A DNA stretch of 62,260 nt from Oscillospiraceae bacterium (GCA_021771715.1 JAETOO010000021.1:1-62260); one strand, 5' to 3'. Shown: positions 9,333 to 17,959, counted from the first letter of the stretch. Program-made: numbers and translations. The notes: generated by a model not told the origin, from the sequence alone.

Positions 9333-9667
9333 ATCTTTTCTCCTTTCTCTTCCTCACAGAGCGTCCCGCTCTGCTCAATCGTAACCCTATTTTACTACAA
9401 CCGGCAGCAAAAGGGAACTTCTTTTTTTCCGCTCTGCTCTTGTGCGATCGCACAACATTTTCCCGAATTAAAGTGATAACGCATGTACATATTTTACAAT
9501 ATCAAAACTGATTTCCCTCTGTTTTATAGCATTTTTACTGTAAGTTCACGTTTTGTTCATATTTTATTCACAATAGCCTGTTATATTAAAATCAGTTCTT
9601 GAGAGATATTCTCAGACATATGTAGTAGTGGCTTTCATTACACATATTGATAAATTTTTTCATAATA

Positions 9668-9722
9668 GCCTCCGGTGTACCAGACGCCGGGGGCACTCCT
9701 CATTTATGGGGATCTTTTTTTG
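9668..9722 (+). other. rightward hairpin pair ending in a T-run, possible small RNA end
   Basis: GCCTCCGGTGT pairs with ACGCCGGGGGC (two wobbles), then TCCTC pairs with GGGGA, followed by TCTTTTTTT. No plus-strand gene lies upstream or immediately downstream. A short transcript from the AT-rich region 9530-9600 would end here, but I found no convincing promoter with correct spacing. Confidence 0.35.
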
Positions 9723-9734
9723 CTTATCGAAAAA

Positions 9735-9776
9735 GGGCGGTCACGCCGGACTCTGTGCAGCTCGGTGTGACCGTCC
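9735..9776 (-). terminator. terminator of the SARP regulator cluster
   Basis: GGGCGGTCACGCCG pairs with CGGTGTGACCGTCC (two wobbles). Read leftward the stem is followed by TTTTTCG. It lies about 75 bp behind the last gene of the cluster. Confidence 0.7.
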
Positions 9777-9849
9777 TTTCTTATCGTATGTGTTCCTGAT
9801 TTTCTGTTATGATGAGGGGATCCTGTGATTCCGCGCCGCCTTCACAGCG

Positions 9850-10320
9850 TCAGCGGTCTCTTCCGTACAACTCACCGACGATGAGCTCCATCATCTGCAT
9901 CTCGCTCTCAAACGATCCCAGAAAAGCGCCGTCGCCATCCCGCACAAAGCCCTGCCAGCTCGCGTGCATCCGCGACTGGACCACCACGTCGTACGTCGCG
10001 TACATGCCCTCTTCCTGGTCAATCTGTGCCAGCTGATCCTCTGACACCTCCGGCTGCGGCCTGCCCCCTGCAGTCTCACGCCTCGTCTCTTCCTTTTTCG
10101 CGGCCTTGAACATTCGCTTTCTCTGAAACGACTGCGGTCCCTTCGTCCTGTCAAGAAGGGCATCCACTTTCAGCAGCAGATCCGTCATGCTCGTAAACTC
10201 TGCCTTCTGGCCTGTAGCTCTGCTGTACATTCTCCCGACCGCATCGTAATCCCTGCACCGGTCCACGCATACCCGGATCGCATTTGCAGGCATTCTTCTT
10301 TCCCTTGGCTGCTCACCCAC
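9850..10320 (-). CDS. hypothetical protein sharing a SWQG domain with the 57-residue protein at 11554
   Basis: I do not recognise this 156-residue protein. The N-terminal half is basic and probably partly disordered (RMFKAAKKEETRRETAGGRP). The C-terminal 50 residues (about 105-154) align with most of the 57-residue protein encoded at 11554-11727: both have a beta-like stretch with V-V-V or V-V-E-V, then SWQG, then F-x-S-x-M-E/Q and a helix ending LI-x-x-(L/I)-G or GE. It is the third gene of a tight cluster, 21 bp behind the SARP-like regulator, so it is probably a partner or target of that regulator. The start is the first ATG; GGAG-type bases lie in the preceding spacer. Confidence 0.6.
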   Translation of the reverse strand: MGEQPRERRMPANAIRVCVDRCRDYDAVGRMYSRATGQKAEFTSMTDLLLKVDALLDRTKGPQSFQRKRMFKAAKKEETRRETAGGRPQPEVSEDQLAQIDQEEGMYATYDVVVQSRMHASWQGFVRDGDGAFLGSFESEMQMMELIVGELYGRDR

Positions 10321-10341
10321 TGTCTAGCCCCTCCTCCTCTG

Positions 10342-11529
10342 TCACGAGCCTGAAGCGGCCGAAAGCTCTTCTACCTCGAACTGCAGCACCAGCCGCCGTT
10401 TTCCTGCCTCCCGGCGGAACTCGCTCTCAATGCGCTCCGCGATGAGGAGCGTCGACTCATACGTGCAGGTCGGCAGAAGCAGCACATACTGCATGCTGCT
10501 GTAGCGCGCCACCACATCCCCCGTGCGCAGCGCACGCTTCAGGAGCTGCTCAAGAATCTCCATGCCGGCCCGGATGCGGGCATCCTGCCCGTCCTTGCCC
10601 GACCTGCCGCTGGGCTTGATCGTGACCAGAACCACGTACTCTGCGATCCCGGTACGGCGGATGCGCCGCGCCTCCACCCGGTAGATCTCCCGGAACACCG
10701 GATATTCACAGATGAAGACCTCGGTGGGCACCTCCTTCTCCGATACCGATGCGATCAGGCTGCCGATATCCGACATCTGATTCTTGGAGATCGTCATGAT
10801 CTCGTCGTACAACTCATTGAACCGATCCACGTTCCGGATGCCGAGGTGGTCGTAAAACATCTTTTTTCCATTTTCATAGTACTCGATCGCGCGCCCATAG
10901 TTGCTCTTCCCGATCTGGCTCTTGATCAGCCAGTAGTGGATGTCCTCGTCCAGAGAATCCACCTCCATCACACCGCGGCACAGCCGCTCGAGCGCATCCC
11001 ACTCTTCTCCCTGCTCATACATCGCAGCGAGCATTTTCGCGATATCCATATACAGAAGCTTGTAGTAGGTCAGGCGTGAAAGCATCCAGCTCTCCGTCGC
11101 GATCCGCGCTGACACTTCCCTCTTATAAAGCTGGATCACCTGCTCGCAATATGCCCGCTTGCGCGCAGGATCTACGGCGCTGCGCGCGTCTCTCGCCACG
11201 CGCTCCAGATCCTCGTAGTCCGTGGTCACCGGCACCTGCGGGTTCCAGTGGTACGCGCCGGGCAGCGTCATCACAAGCTCCGTGTCCCCAAACACACGCA
11301 GCTCCGTCCTCAGACGATAGATCAGGTTCTTCAGGGCTCCCTCCGGATTCCTGGTACCCTCATCCTGCCAGAACGTATCAATCAGCTCCTGGTGCGGCAC
11401 TTCCCTGTCCCTGTATAAAAGAATATACACAAGAAGACGAACCAGCTTGTTTGAATGCAGCGTTTTCTCGTCGACTGATGCATGCTCATTGTAGAGCAGA
11501 AATCTGCCGAATATTTCCAGCCTCATCAT
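10342..11529 (-). CDS. SARP/BTAD-type transcriptional regulator with a degenerate GGDEF-like C-terminus
   Basis: Residues 1-95 look like an OmpR-type winged helix (LEIFGRFLLYN, then NKLVRLLVYILLYRDREVPHQELIDTFWQ, LKNLIYRLRTEL). Residues 100-245 look like a bacterial transcriptional activator domain of TPR-like helices (YEDLERVARDARSA through RAIEYYENGKKMFYDHLGI). The last 120 residues resemble a diguanylate cyclase fold in order and hydrophobic pattern (AEYVVLVTIKP, MEILEQLLKRALRTGDVVARYSSMQYVLLLP, IAERIESEF), but the GGDEF loop reads YSSMQY, so catalysis is not expected. Family knowledge: SARPs activate promoters bearing 11-bp direct repeats. Such repeats are present upstream of this cluster at 11795-11813. 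Spacing to neighbours is 24 bp and 21 bp, so all three genes form one operon. Confidence 0.82.
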   Translation of the reverse strand: MMRLEIFGRFLLYNEHASVDEKTLHSNKLVRLLVYILLYRDREVPHQELIDTFWQDEGTRNPEGALKNLIYRLRTELRVFGDTELVMTLPGAYHWNPQVPVTTDYEDLERVARDARSAVDPARKRAYCEQVIQLYKREVSARIATESWMLSRLTYYKLLYMDIAKMLAAMYEQGEEWDALERLCRGVMEVDSLDEDIHYWLIKSQIGKSNYGRAIEYYENGKKMFYDHLGIRNVDRFNELYDEIMTISKNQMSDIGSLIASVSEKEVPTEVFICEYPVFREIYRVEARRIRRTGIAEYVVLVTIKPSGRSGKDGQDARIRAGMEILEQLLKRALRTGDVVARYSSMQYVLLLPTCTYESTLLIAERIESEFRREAGKRRLVLQFEVEELSAASGS

Positions 11530-11553
11530 GTCGTTTGTTCCTCCCGGATTCTC

Positions 11554-11727
11554 TTACTCCTCCCAGCTCCTGCTTTCTTCCCCGATCGTAGAGTCGATCA
11601 GGCGGAGCAGCTCCATCGTGCTCCGGAAATTCTGCTTCTTCTGGCCCTGGATCCACTCGATTGTCCCCTGCCAGCTCCCGTACTGGGTATCACTAACCTC
11701 TACAACAAATGTCTGTTTCTTTTTCAT
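11554..11727 (-). CDS. 57-residue SWQG-domain small protein
   Basis: The start (MKKKQTFVVEVSD) has GGGAGA eight bases upstream; the frame is open further but without a signal. The protein is essentially one domain: F-V-V-E-V, YGSWQGTIEW, then a helix NFRSTMELLRLIDSTIGE. The same domain ends the 156-residue protein two genes downstream. The gene is first in the SARP operon, directly behind the direct-repeat promoter. Function unknown; a small regulatory or sensor partner is an inference from context only. Confidence 0.7.
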   Translation of the reverse strand: MKKKQTFVVEVSDTQYGSWQGTIEWIQGQKKQNFRSTMELLRLIDSTIGEESRSWEE

Positions 11728-11778
11728 ATGAATCATTCTCCCGTCCTGTAACAATAACAGCGTCGATATAGCACTTTT

Positions 11779-11813
11779 ATCATACCATTTGACAGTCACA
11801 TTTCGGTCACATT
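11779..11813 (-). promoter_or_regulatory. SARP-type promoter with two 11-bp spaced direct repeats
   Basis: On the minus strand AATGTGAC occurs twice exactly 11 bp apart (11806-11813 and 11795-11802), ten bases before an extended -10 element TGG-TATGAT (11779-11784). There is no good -35 hexamer; the repeats cover its place. This is the geometry known for SARP activators, so the operon probably activates itself. Confidence 0.6.
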
Positions 11814-11834
11814 CTATAAATTACTGTTTTATTT

Positions 11835-11870
11835 CAGCCAGGACGCCATGCAAGCCGCAGACCTGCAACA
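11835..11870 (-). repeat. dispersed palindromic repeat, copy B (partial)
   Basis: CAGCCAGGACGCCATGCAAG and the following CCGCAGACC match the copies at 42106 and 34164. It lies between the SARP promoter and the end of the next gene. Confidence 0.7.
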
Positions 11871-11877
11871 AATTACC

Positions 11878-12141
11878 TCACTCCTCCAGGATCCGGATCT
11901 CGAGGCAGTCAAATTCGATCTCCTCTATAAAGCTGTCCTGGTAAAAGCGCGTCCTGTTCGTGCGCTTAAATTCCGAGATGTTCTGGTCCAGCCAGATCGG
12001 TCTCCCCAGATCAAACTCGTGGCAGATCTGATCCAGCGCGCGAAAGATCTTGTGCGTCCGCGTGTCGTCACAGTCCTCCTCCGCCACCGTGTCGCGCAGA
12101 AGGTGATTGTCCTTCCATACCTTTCCCCATAAACGAAACAT
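11878..12141 (-). CDS. conserved-looking 87-residue hypothetical protein
   Basis: The start MFRLWGKVWKDNHLL is preceded by GGAGGAAGCG, a good ribosome binding site. The protein is acidic with alternating charged helices and strands (EEDCDDTRTHKIFRALDQIC, GRPIWLDQNISEFKRTNRTRF, DSFIEEIEFDCLEIRILEE). I recognise no family with certainty. It lies 89 bp behind the serine hydrolase and is probably co-transcribed with it. Two cysteines are present but no metal-binding pattern. No signal peptide or membrane segment, so it is likely cytoplasmic. Confidence 0.7.
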   Translation of the reverse strand: MFRLWGKVWKDNHLLRDTVAEEDCDDTRTHKIFRALDQICHEFDLGRPIWLDQNISEFKRTNRTRFYQDSFIEEIEFDCLEIRILEE

Positions 12142-12230
12142 CGCTTCCTCCTGTTTTCTCTGGCCCGCTATTCTGCGGCGGCTCTTACTTCCGATCCGCA
12201 CTGCGCTATCCTGACGCTTGCGGCAACCCG

Positions 12231-13709
12231 CTACTCTGCGACCACCATCTCGTACTCTGTCAGATTCAGGTACTTCCAGGTCGCGGCCGAGATCGACTGG
12301 ATCCGCGAAATCGCCTGATCCTTGCTGTCCCAGTCGCTCGAGAGCACCACGAGGATGTAATCGCATTGGTCCGTATAGATAATCGCAGCATCGTTCTCCG
12401 TCGTGTCCATCTCTCCTGTCTTGTTGCCGCACAGGACTCCGTCGGGCAGCCCTGCCGGGATCTTGTAGCGCGTCTCCTGGGAGAGCAGCAGATCCTCCAT
12501 CTCGTTGCTGACGGAACGGTTCACCCAGGTGCGCCGGTAGATATCCTCCAGCAGCTTCCCGCAGTCCTTGGCCGCGACCTGGTTGAAGTGCTCGCTGCTC
12601 GTGTTCGTCGCCGGGTCGTTGAAGCCGTTATACTCGACTGTCATGTCGCTGAACCCATACTCCTCTATAAACGCGTCCACCTTCGCGATGCCGTCCGCGT
12701 AGCTTCCGTCGCCGAGCCTGTAGAGCAGCTCGTTCGACGCCTCGTTGCTGCTGACCGTGATCATCTGGCCGACCAGCGACAGCACCTCGTCCGTCCTCGA
12801 CAGATCCCCGGTCTCAAACGCCTTGTAGACCGTTCCCATGATAAACAGCTTCATGACGCTCGCGGACTTCATCGGGCGGTCATTGATCACAAAGGACTCG
12901 TCCGTGCTCAAGTTCTTCACGTAGACCGACCAGTCCCCGTCGTATGTATCCAGCCGGCGCGTCAGCATCCGCTCCAGTGTCCCAAGTGGTTTCTCTCGTC
13001 TTTGCCACTCCTCAAACTCCGCCTCCAGCTCCTCGTAGCCGCGCAGCTTCCACTTCTCTCCCAGTGGGACGAAAGTGACCACGGTCTCATCCGCAAGCGC
13101 CATCGGAATCCGGAACGAGGCTCCGTACTGCGCCGCAAGCTGCAACAGCCACCGCTCGCCGAGCACCAGCTCCGTCCCTTCGCCTTTCGGGTCCGTCACG
13201 CTCTCCGGCTCGGTCTCTCCGTTCTCCCGCGAAGCGGGCTCTGAATCCGACTCATCCTCCCCGGCTGCAGTCCCGCTCGTCTCGTCCCCGACTGCCTCGA
13301 TCTCCGCAGTCGAAGAATCTTTCTCGCTGTCCTCGTCCGCAACATTCTTCGCTGTCTTATCTGAATCCTTTGCGTCACTCTTCTCTGACGCATCCCTCAA
13401 CGCTTCCTCTGCGTCCTCCGCGTCGTCTCCTGTCTCGACATCTCCCGCCGCATCACTCGCAGCCTTCACCATTCCGGACTTCTCCTCATCCGCCTGCGCT
13501 CCGCTCTTTTTAGACGCTCCGTTGCCCTCTCCGTCCCATGCTCCCGCGTCCGACGACTCCGTCATCAGCTCCGCACTCCCGGACGACACTTCCTCTACGA
13601 TTCCGGGCCCTGAAATGATGCAAAAAAAGATGACAAACACACACAGCAGCCACATCGCAATCCGGTTATCCTCGTATGTTTTTTTCAATTTTTCCCACGT
13701 CCTGTTCAA
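12231..13709 (-). CDS. membrane-anchored class A beta-lactamase-fold serine hydrolase
   Basis: Proposed TTG start at 13709 (about 492 residues) because GAGGGCAGG precedes it; an earlier in-frame ATG lies upstream of a TATACT promoter element and is unlikely. A single membrane segment (AMWLLCVFVIFFCII) follows a short basic N-terminus. Next comes about 140 residues of Asp/Glu/Ser/Ala-rich linker. The C-terminal half is the PF13354 fold: SxxK as SASVMKLF, a SxN-like SSNEASN and KTG in GNKTGEM. Such proteins are usually beta-lactamase-like peptidases or esterases acting at the wall; the exact substrate is unknown. Orientation is divergent from cobO. Confidence 0.82.
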   Translation of the reverse strand: MNRTWEKLKKTYEDNRIAMWLLCVFVIFFCIISGPGIVEEVSSGSAELMTESSDAGAWDGEGNGASKKSGAQADEEKSGMVKAASDAAGDVETGDDAEDAEEALRDASEKSDAKDSDKTAKNVADEDSEKDSSTAEIEAVGDETSGTAAGEDESDSEPASRENGETEPESVTDPKGEGTELVLGERWLLQLAAQYGASFRIPMALADETVVTFVPLGEKWKLRGYEELEAEFEEWQRREKPLGTLERMLTRRLDTYDGDWSVYVKNLSTDESFVINDRPMKSASVMKLFIMGTVYKAFETGDLSRTDEVLSLVGQMITVSSNEASNELLYRLGDGSYADGIAKVDAFIEEYGFSDMTVEYNGFNDPATNTSSEHFNQVAAKDCGKLLEDIYRRTWVNRSVSNEMEDLLLSQETRYKIPAGLPDGVLCGNKTGEMDTTENDAAIIYTDQCDYILVVLSSDWDSKDQAISRIQSISAATWKYLNLTEYEMVVAE

Positions 13710-13865
13710 TATCCTGCCCTCTTCGCTGTAACGATACCGCGGCAATTTCCCTTGATGGAACACGCCGTGGGAACAGTATAACATAAACTTTTGCGATTTA
13801 ATACACAAAATTCACAAATTCTTTTGTTTTTCCAAATTTTCCTTTTTTTTGTGTTCAAAGAACGC

Positions 13866-13900
13866 TATAATAAAAAAAGTGCCCTTGATAGACGCACTTT
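13866..13900 (+). promoter_or_regulatory. cobO promoter -10 element and leader hairpin
   Basis: A consensus TATAAT is at 13866-13871 but the -35 region is only T-rich. A hairpin AAAGTGC/GCACTTT (13876-13900) follows within the leader. It does not look like a cobalamin riboswitch. Confidence 0.4.
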
Positions 13901-13949
13901 TCAGGTTTATGAATCCGTTTCGATCAGAAATAAGAACAGGAGTGATTTT

Positions 13950-14489
13950 ATGCCGGATCATAAAGAGCTTGGACTCGTTCACCTCTATTGCGGCAACGGA
14001 AAGGGGAAAACCACCTGCGGTATGGGCCTGTGTGTCCGCGCGGCAGGCTATGGCTTCCGTGTGCTGATTTACCAGTTTATGAAAAACAACGCGACCAGCG
14101 AGCGCCGCGCGATGGAACAGATCGAAAATATCACCTTTGTCCCGGGGCTTGAGCAGGAAAAGTTCAGCTTCCGCATGACCGAGGAGGAGAAGGCAGAGCG
14201 AAGGCAGTTCTATGCCGACCAGCTCCGGCTGGTCACAAAAAAAGCCGCCGAGGGACACTACGATGTGCTGTTCCTCGACGAGACGGTCTACGCGATCCGC
14301 GCCGGTCTGCTTGACGAAGGGCTCGTGCTCGATTTTCTGAAAAACAAGCCGGAGCACCTCGAGGTCATCCTGACCGGTCAGGACCCCAGCGAGGCGCTGC
14401 TGGCAGCCGCCGACTACGTCTCCGAGCTGCGCAAGATCAAGCACCCCTTCGACCGCGGCGTCCGCGCGCGCAGGGGAATCGAGCGGTGA
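13950..14489 (+). CDS. cobO: cob(I)yrinic acid a,c-diamide adenosyltransferase
   Basis: CobO/BtuR adds the adenosyl group of ATP to the cobalt of corrinoids. The 179 residues show the P-loop GNGKGKTT at 15-22 near the N-terminus and the family motifs MEQIENITFVPG, DVLFLDETVYAIRAGLL and EVILTGQDP. Start 13950 has CAGGAG eight bases upstream; the frame is open earlier without a signal. No other cobalamin genes are nearby, so this is likely for scavenging or an isolated member of a dispersed pathway. The gene is convergent with the LTA-synthase-like gene; GTGAGCAC/GTGCTCAC in the gap could help stop transcription. Confidence 0.93.
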   Translation: MPDHKELGLVHLYCGNGKGKTTCGMGLCVRAAGYGFRVLIYQFMKNNATSERRAMEQIENITFVPGLEQEKFSFRMTEEEKAERRQFYADQLRLVTKKAAEGHYDVLFLDETVYAIRAGLLDEGLVLDFLKNKPEHLEVILTGQDPSEALLAAADYVSELRKIKHPFDRGVRARRGIER

Positions 14490-14631
14490 ATCGGCACACG
14501 CTGTGAGCATCACGCGCTTGAATCGGCACGCCTGTGAGCACCAGACAATGCCCGTGCTCACATGCAGCGCCGCACCTAAGCATCACTGTCCTGTTCTCTT
14601 CCGCACAGGATACGGCTCTCTGCAGCTTTTC

Positions 14632-16671
14632 TTACCCTTTTACTTCACTAAAAAAGTCCAGATACCGGTTCTTTCCGCCGAGGATGTCATTGTACTCCAG
14701 AATATTATACTCGTTCACCGCCTCATAGTACGGCGATTCCGCATCGTCGAGCTCGTAGAAAATCCCGTCGTCTCCCCAGTACCCCTGTGCACAGAGCGCC
14801 GGGATTTTTTCGGAGAGCGCGAGGAGGTACCGCTGATACCCAGTCATGGGCAGCTCCAGCCGGTCCGCGAGCAGGCTGTAGAGGTAGTTGAGACTCGTCC
14901 GCTCAATGACCTCCTCCTCGATGTCATAGTTCGCCCAGATCACAAACGGCACCTTGTACTTCTCCATCCGCTCCTCGGCGGTCAGCTCCTCCTCGTTCCC
15001 GATCAGATACTCGTACGTATTGTCCCCGAGGTTCGCCTGGTGGTCCCCGAACATCACGATCACCGTCGGCTCCTCCTCCTGCTCAAAGTGCCTGACCAGC
15101 GTCTCCAGCATCCGGTCCGACTCGCGGATCAGATTTACATAGATGGAGGTCTTCGTCTGGTTCACCTCCGGGTTCTTCACCTCGATGGACAGATCCAGAT
15201 TTTTCGTATTTGACGCAAAATAATCGCCGTGATTCTGCACCGTCACATTGTAGGAGAACAGCGGCGCGCCGCTCTCCTTATTCTTGTCAAATTCCTCAAT
15301 GATGCGGTCCGCGAGCGCTGCGTCCGAGATAAAGCTGCGGATATACTGCGGGTGCTCAAACTCCTTGCGGGTGTAGTACGTGTCAAATCCAAGCTGCGGG
15401 TAGACGATATGCCTGCGGTAATTCGTCCCGCGGTACGGGTGGATCGCGAGCGTCCGGTAGCCCTCGCGCTTCAGTTCGGAGGCGACTGACGGAAGATTCC
15501 CGCGCACGAACAGGTTGAAACCGACTGATGAAGGCGGCAGAAAGCCCATCGTGTTCCCCGTGAGAAACTCATACTCGGAGTTCGGCGTGTTTCCGCCAAA
15601 GATCGAGACGTACGCATTCCCCTTGATGGTATTCTCCGTCAGGCTGTGGAGAAACGGCATGCAGTCCTCGGAGAGCTCCAGCCCTCTCCCGATATCCGTA
15701 TAATCCGCAAACGATTCATTCATAATCACGATGAGGTGGGGAGTTCCCTCAGTTTCGCCTTCTCCTGAGTATATGGCTGCCTCAGTCCCCTCTTCCTCGA
15801 GATACGGGGCCGCGAGCTCTCTTACTCTTTCCACCGAGTACCCGTCCGGCTTGTCCACCGACAAATAAAAGCAGGTCGTCAGCGTCGTGAAGATCATGTC
15901 GTACTGCTTATACCTCAGCTGGTGCGTAAACCCCTCCGAGCGGATCTCGTGCTCCTCCAGAAAATCCGTCTTGCAGCACACATAGTAGTACGCGCCCGCT
16001 ACCGCCGCCCAGACGACGAGCACCGCCGCGCGCACGGCAGGGTGCAGCATGCGTCCGCCGGAGAGCTTCAGGCTCAGCGCACAGATTGCCGCCGTCAGAA
16101 GCACCTCCACATACATGTACCAGTCGAGCTCGTACGTGTACTCCGACGCCACCGAGGCCGCCGCGCCCAGCGAGAACAGATCCCCCGCCGAGAGCGCCAT
16201 CCCGCGGAACTGGATCACAAAGCAGTTCGCGATGCCCAGCGCTCCGACCAGCACCGCCAGGAACACAACCGACCACCGAATGCTCCCGGTCACGATCAAA
16301 AACAACGCCTCCAGCAGAAACAGAAACAAGAACGTAAAACCAAGCGCGATCCGGTTCAGCGCAAAAAAGTCGATGTTGAACTTATCCGCGTTCAGGTACA
16401 GCAAGGAGAAGTACACGGCAAACGGCGCAAGCGTATACCAGATCCATGACAGGATCCGGTTCACCCGTCCATCAAGCGCAACCGGCGTCAGGGCAAGCGC
16501 AATCAGAGAAAAGACGATCGCCATCGCGATGTACGTCTTCTGGCTCGCAAGGATAAAAATCTCCCGCTCCCCCTCCGCATACATCGCCGGGTGAACACAG
16601 TAGTAGACCAGCAGCAGCGCAAAAAAGCCAACCGCCGCATACCGGCCATAACGCTTAGCCTCTGCAGACAT
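14632..16671 (-). CDS. LTA synthase-family sulfatase-fold membrane enzyme
   Basis: Enzymes of this family transfer glycerol-phosphate or phosphoethanolamine from lipids to polymers on the outer face of the membrane. The 679 residues start with about six membrane segments (10-30, 45-65, 75-95, 105-128, 132-155, 210-232). The extracellular PF00884 domain follows: metal ligand E319 in IVIMNES, nucleophile T362 in FGGNTPNSEYEFLTG, H481 in VQNHGDYF and D543-H544 in VMFGDHQAN. All catalytic positions are intact. The start has GGAGAGGAG upstream and overlaps the end of the dehydrogenase gene by 17 bp, so translation is coupled. Whether it makes lipoteichoic acid or decorates another polymer cannot be told. 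Confidence 0.9.
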   Translation of the reverse strand: MSAEAKRYGRYAAVGFFALLLVYYCVHPAMYAEGEREIFILASQKTYIAMAIVFSLIALALTPVALDGRVNRILSWIWYTLAPFAVYFSLLYLNADKFNIDFFALNRIALGFTFLFLFLLEALFLIVTGSIRWSVVFLAVLVGALGIANCFVIQFRGMALSAGDLFSLGAAASVASEYTYELDWYMYVEVLLTAAICALSLKLSGGRMLHPAVRAAVLVVWAAVAGAYYYVCCKTDFLEEHEIRSEGFTHQLRYKQYDMIFTTLTTCFYLSVDKPDGYSVERVRELAAPYLEEEGTEAAIYSGEGETEGTPHLIVIMNESFADYTDIGRGLELSEDCMPFLHSLTENTIKGNAYVSIFGGNTPNSEYEFLTGNTMGFLPPSSVGFNLFVRGNLPSVASELKREGYRTLAIHPYRGTNYRRHIVYPQLGFDTYYTRKEFEHPQYIRSFISDAALADRIIEEFDKNKESGAPLFSYNVTVQNHGDYFASNTKNLDLSIEVKNPEVNQTKTSIYVNLIRESDRMLETLVRHFEQEEEPTVIVMFGDHQANLGDNTYEYLIGNEEELTAEERMEKYKVPFVIWANYDIEEEVIERTSLNYLYSLLADRLELPMTGYQRYLLALSEKIPALCAQGYWGDDGIFYELDDAESPYYEAVNEYNILEYNDILGGKNRYLDFFSEVKG

Positions 16672-17614
16672 TCCGCTCCTCTCCCTTTTGAAATGCTTTC
16701 AGATTCTTGTACGCCTCCTCCAGCAGGCGATTGCGCGCCTCGACGGCCGCCCACGCGATATGCGGCGTGATCAGCAGCCGGTCGCTGTCATCCAGCTTGC
16801 GCAGCGGATTGTCCTTGTCCATCGGCTCTGCCTCGAGCACGTCGAGCCCAGCCGCCGCAATTTTCTCCTTCTTCAGCGCCTTGGCGAGCCCCTTCTCGTC
16901 GACAATCGGCCCGCGACCCACATTGATAAAGAGCGCGGTCGGCTTCATCTGGCAGAAACGGTCATAGTCCATCAGATGATACGTCTTCTCATTCAGCGGC
17001 GCGTGGCAGGACACAATGTCCGACTCGGCGAGCAGCGTGTCAAGATCCACCTGACGGTACACCTCGCTGCGCTTTTTTCCGGAGGCTGAGTAGTAGATCA
17101 CCTCGCAGCCAAACGCGGACGCCAGATTTGCGACGCGCGTTCCGATCGCTCCCAGCCCGATAATACCCCAGGTCTTGCCCTCCAGCTCGTTGAACTTCCG
17201 GTCCATATGGCAAAACGTCTCACATTTTGTGTACGCACCGGACTTCACGTAGTCGTCATAATAGCGCAGATGCTCGAGCAGGTAAAAGACCATCGCGAAC
17301 GTGTGCTGTGCAACCGCCCCGGTCGAGTACCCGGCAACGTTCGTGACCGTGATCCCGCGCCCGTTCGTGTACGCGAAGTCGATATTGTTCGTCCCCGTCG
17401 CCGTGAGCCCGATGTACTTCACAAACTGCGCGTCCTTCAGGGTGCTCTCGTTCATCGGCAGCTTGTTCACGATGACTGCGTCCGCCTCGGCGATCCGCTC
17501 CGGCGCCTCCTCCGGCGTGGTGTTCCCGTAGATTGCCACCTCGCCGATCTTAAAAAAGTGGTCCAGCTTGATATCCTCTCCGAGGCTGTCCGCCTCAAGA
17601 ATTACGATCTTCAT
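16655..17614 (-). CDS. D-2-hydroxyacid dehydrogenase (NAD-dependent)
   Basis: The 319 residues follow the D-isomer 2-hydroxyacid dehydrogenase plan: substrate domain ends plus a Rossmann domain with GLGAIG at 153-158. The catalytic triad is R234 (NVGRGPIVDE), E263 (LEAEP) and H285 (ITPHIAWA). It interconverts 2-keto acids and D-2-hydroxy acids; close family members act on glycerate, lactate or hydroxypyruvate, and the substrate here is open. Start 17614 has GAAAGGAG eight bases upstream. It is translationally coupled to the LTA-synthase-type gene, an unusual partnership which may be only organisational. Confidence 0.9.
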   Translation of the reverse strand: MKIVILEADSLGEDIKLDHFFKIGEVAIYGNTTPEEAPERIAEADAVIVNKLPMNESTLKDAQFVKYIGLTATGTNNIDFAYTNGRGITVTNVAGYSTGAVAQHTFAMVFYLLEHLRYYDDYVKSGAYTKCETFCHMDRKFNELEGKTWGIIGLGAIGTRVANLASAFGCEVIYYSASGKKRSEVYRQVDLDTLLAESDIVSCHAPLNEKTYHLMDYDRFCQMKPTALFINVGRGPIVDEKGLAKALKKEKIAAAGLDVLEAEPMDKDNPLRKLDDSDRLLITPHIAWAAVEARNRLLEEAYKNLKAFQKGEERNVCRG

Positions 17615-17929
17615 TTGTATACTCCTTTCTCTCGCCGCAGCGGCGCATCTGCCGCGGCCGACATGCAAAAGGGACACCGCAGACAGGCGTCCCCACCCGC
17701 GGCATCCCACACTCCTTCTGCTGTCCTCACACGGTTCTCATTTTGCTCCCGCCGTGCTCACCGCACTCTGCACGATCGCCGCTTCCACTCCGTTCTCACG
17801 GCACTGCGGTGCTCACCGTCCTCCACATCGTCCCCGTCCTGTCCTGCGCACGGCCATCTTTGGCCTGTCTGTCAGCAGCGCCGTCCCCATCCCGCCCCTG
17901 CGGCATGGCTGCGCTTGTCTGCCCCGTTT

Positions 17930-17958
17930 ATTCTAGCAGGCAGGCGGAACTTTGTAAA
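17930..17958 (-). promoter_or_regulatory. promoter for the dehydrogenase/LTA-synthase-type operon
   Basis: TTTACA, 17 bases and TAGAAT lie on the minus strand directly before the stop of the upstream gene, leaving a leader of about 310 bases (17615-17925). That leader is GC-rich with short repeats of CTCACCG type and no ORF I would defend. Confidence 0.6.
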
Positions 17959-17959
17959 G

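Noticed and set aside
13872..13949. Cobalamin riboswitch before cobO
   Set aside because: The leader is too short and lacks the conserved B12-box; only one small hairpin is seen.
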